A stretch of DNA of 6,070 bases from NCBI GenBank assembly GCA_024693165.1, contig JAILLM010000006.1:1-6070 (forward strand), read 5' to 3'. The stretch comes from Bacilli bacterium (GTDB lineage Bacteria > Bacillota_I > Bacilli_A > RF39 > UBA660). Positions 5,320 to 6,070 of this stretch are shown piece by piece (the first letter of the stretch is position 1; each line of letters opens with the position of its first letter). Made by a program: the position numbers and the translations under genes. A model generated the notes under the pieces. The model was not told the DNA's origin and made no database searches. It was given only the letters and a program-made list of their open reading frames with translations.

Positions 5320-6070
5320 TGATAGACGTTAATAACATTAAAGGTATTAAGATTAGTATTGCTAGCCCTGAAAAAATTAGAGAATGGTCTTATGGTGAAG
5401 TAACAAAACCAGAAACTATTAACTATAGAACTTTAAAGCCTGAAAGAGATGGTTTATTCTGTGAAAAGATTTTTGGGCCATCAAAAGATTATGAATGTTC
5501 TTGTGGTAAATACAAGAGATTAAGATATAAAAATGTTGTATGTGATAGATGTGGAGTTGAAGTTACTAGTTCAGCTGTTCGTAGAGAACGTATGGGACAT
5601 ATTGAACTTGCTTCTCCATGTTCACATATCTGGTTCTTTAAGGGTGTTCCTTCAAAGATGGGTCTTGCTTTAGACATGTCTCCAAGAGACTTAGAAGAAG
5701 TACTATATTTCGTAAGTTATGTAGTAATTGATCCAGGAACTGCTCCTTTAGAATTTAAACAAATCCTTTCTGATAAAGAATATAGAGCTTACTATGAAAA
5801 ATATGGCGATACATTCAAAGTTGGAATGGGTGCTGAAGCAATCAAAAAATTACTTTCAATGGTTGATGTTAAAGGTGAAATTGAAAAGCTAAGAGCTGAA
5901 CTTGAAACTGCTAATGGACAAAAGAGAGTAAGATTAATCAAGAGACTTGATTGTTTAGTTGCTTTTGAAGAATCAGGAAATAAACCTGAATGGATGATTT
6001 TAGACTGTATTCCAGTTATTCCACCAGATTTAAGACCTATGATTCAATTAGACGGTGGTAGATTTGCTAC
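5319..6070 (+). CDS. rpoC: DNA-directed RNA polymerase subunit beta' (RpoC), N-terminal 250 codons (3' truncated by window edge)
   Basis: Beta' forms the other pincer of RNA polymerase and, further downstream than this window shows, carries the catalytic Mg-binding aspartates. The frame opens at ATG 5319 and stays open to the edge. The N-terminus IKGIKISIASPEKIREWSYG and TLKPERDGLFCEKIFGP are standard for RpoC. The clamp zinc ribbon is intact: C60, C62, C75 and C78 (ECSCGKY ... VVCDRCGVE). It is followed by RRERMGHIELASP, HIWFFKG and the MGLALDMSPRDLEEVLYFVSYVV segment. PEWMILDCIPVIPPDLRPM and LDGGRFAT at the right edge lead toward the lid/rudder region. The ATG shares its A with the rpoB TAA stop (TAATG), so translation is probably coupled by ribosome re-initiation. 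No promoter is visible between the two genes. Nothing in the visible part looks degraded. Confidence 0.99.
   Translation, partial: MIDVNNIKGIKISIASPEKIREWSYGEVTKPETINYRTLKPERDGLFCEKIFGPSKDYECSCGKYKRLRYKNVVCDRCGVEVTSSAVRRERMGHIELASPCSHIWFFKGVPSKMGLALDMSPRDLEEVLYFVSYVVIDPGTAPLEFKQILSDKEYRAYYEKYGDTFKVGMGAEAIKKLLSMVDVKGEIEKLRAELETANGQKRVRLIKRLDCLVAFEESGNKPEWMILDCIPVIPPDLRPMIQLDGGRFA

Noticed and set aside
5120..5338. Reverse-strand Leu/Arg-rich open frame opposite the rpoB tail
   Set aside because: Leu/Arg richness is just the complement of repeated GAA/GAC/GAT codons in the acidic tail; not a gene.
5489..5677. Reverse-strand open frame opposite the rpoC zinc-ribbon region
   Set aside because: The + strand is unmistakable rpoC with an intact Cys4 site; the reverse frame is a shadow.
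1..6070. Mobile elements, CRISPR arrays, tRNA or rRNA genes, prophage or defence genes
   Set aside because: I saw no spaced direct repeats, no transposase or integrase frames, no cloverleaf or rRNA-like sequence. Base composition is uniform across the window.

Overview
This window is a housekeeping transcription locus from a very AT-rich, low-GC Gram-positive bacterium (Bacillota). The RpoB, RpoC and GreA sequences read like Firmicutes proteins. AGA is the main arginine codon, tryptophan is encoded only by TGG, every complete gene ends in TAA, and the Shine-Dalgarno sites are strong. A standard-code lineage in the Erysipelotrichia / deep Bacilli / Mollicute-relative zone fits best. A UGA=Trp mycoplasma does not fit. 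The exact lineage is inference.

Layout, all on the + strand: (1) 1-288, the 3' end of an unidentified membrane protein gene cut by the window edge; (2) 289-402, an intergenic stretch with a probable greA promoter; (3) 403-870, greA, with a perfect intrinsic terminator built into its last codons and stop; (4) 931-1521, a short RsmC/YbxB-type SAM methyltransferase gene with a GTG start, its promoter packed against the greA terminator; (5) 1522-1626, a compact control region holding a consensus sigma-A promoter (TTGACA-17-TATAAT) nested inside a long terminator-like hairpin; (6) 1627-5319, rpoB, complete; (7) 5319-6070, rpoC, the first 250 codons, overlapping the rpoB stop by one base and running off the right edge.

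Functionally, RpoB and RpoC form the catalytic centre of RNA polymerase. GreA rescues that enzyme when it backtracks. The methyltransferase is a usual rpoB neighbour in Firmicutes and probably modifies rRNA. The ribosomal protein genes rplJ-rplL, often upstream of this block, are absent; greA is there instead, and rpoBC appears to have its own strong promoter.

I found no undescribed multi-gene system. The points most worth a second look are the rifamycin-pocket substitutions in RpoB (three at positions associated with resistance in other bacteria), the promoter-inside-terminator arrangement before rpoB, and the long acidic C-terminal tail on beta.
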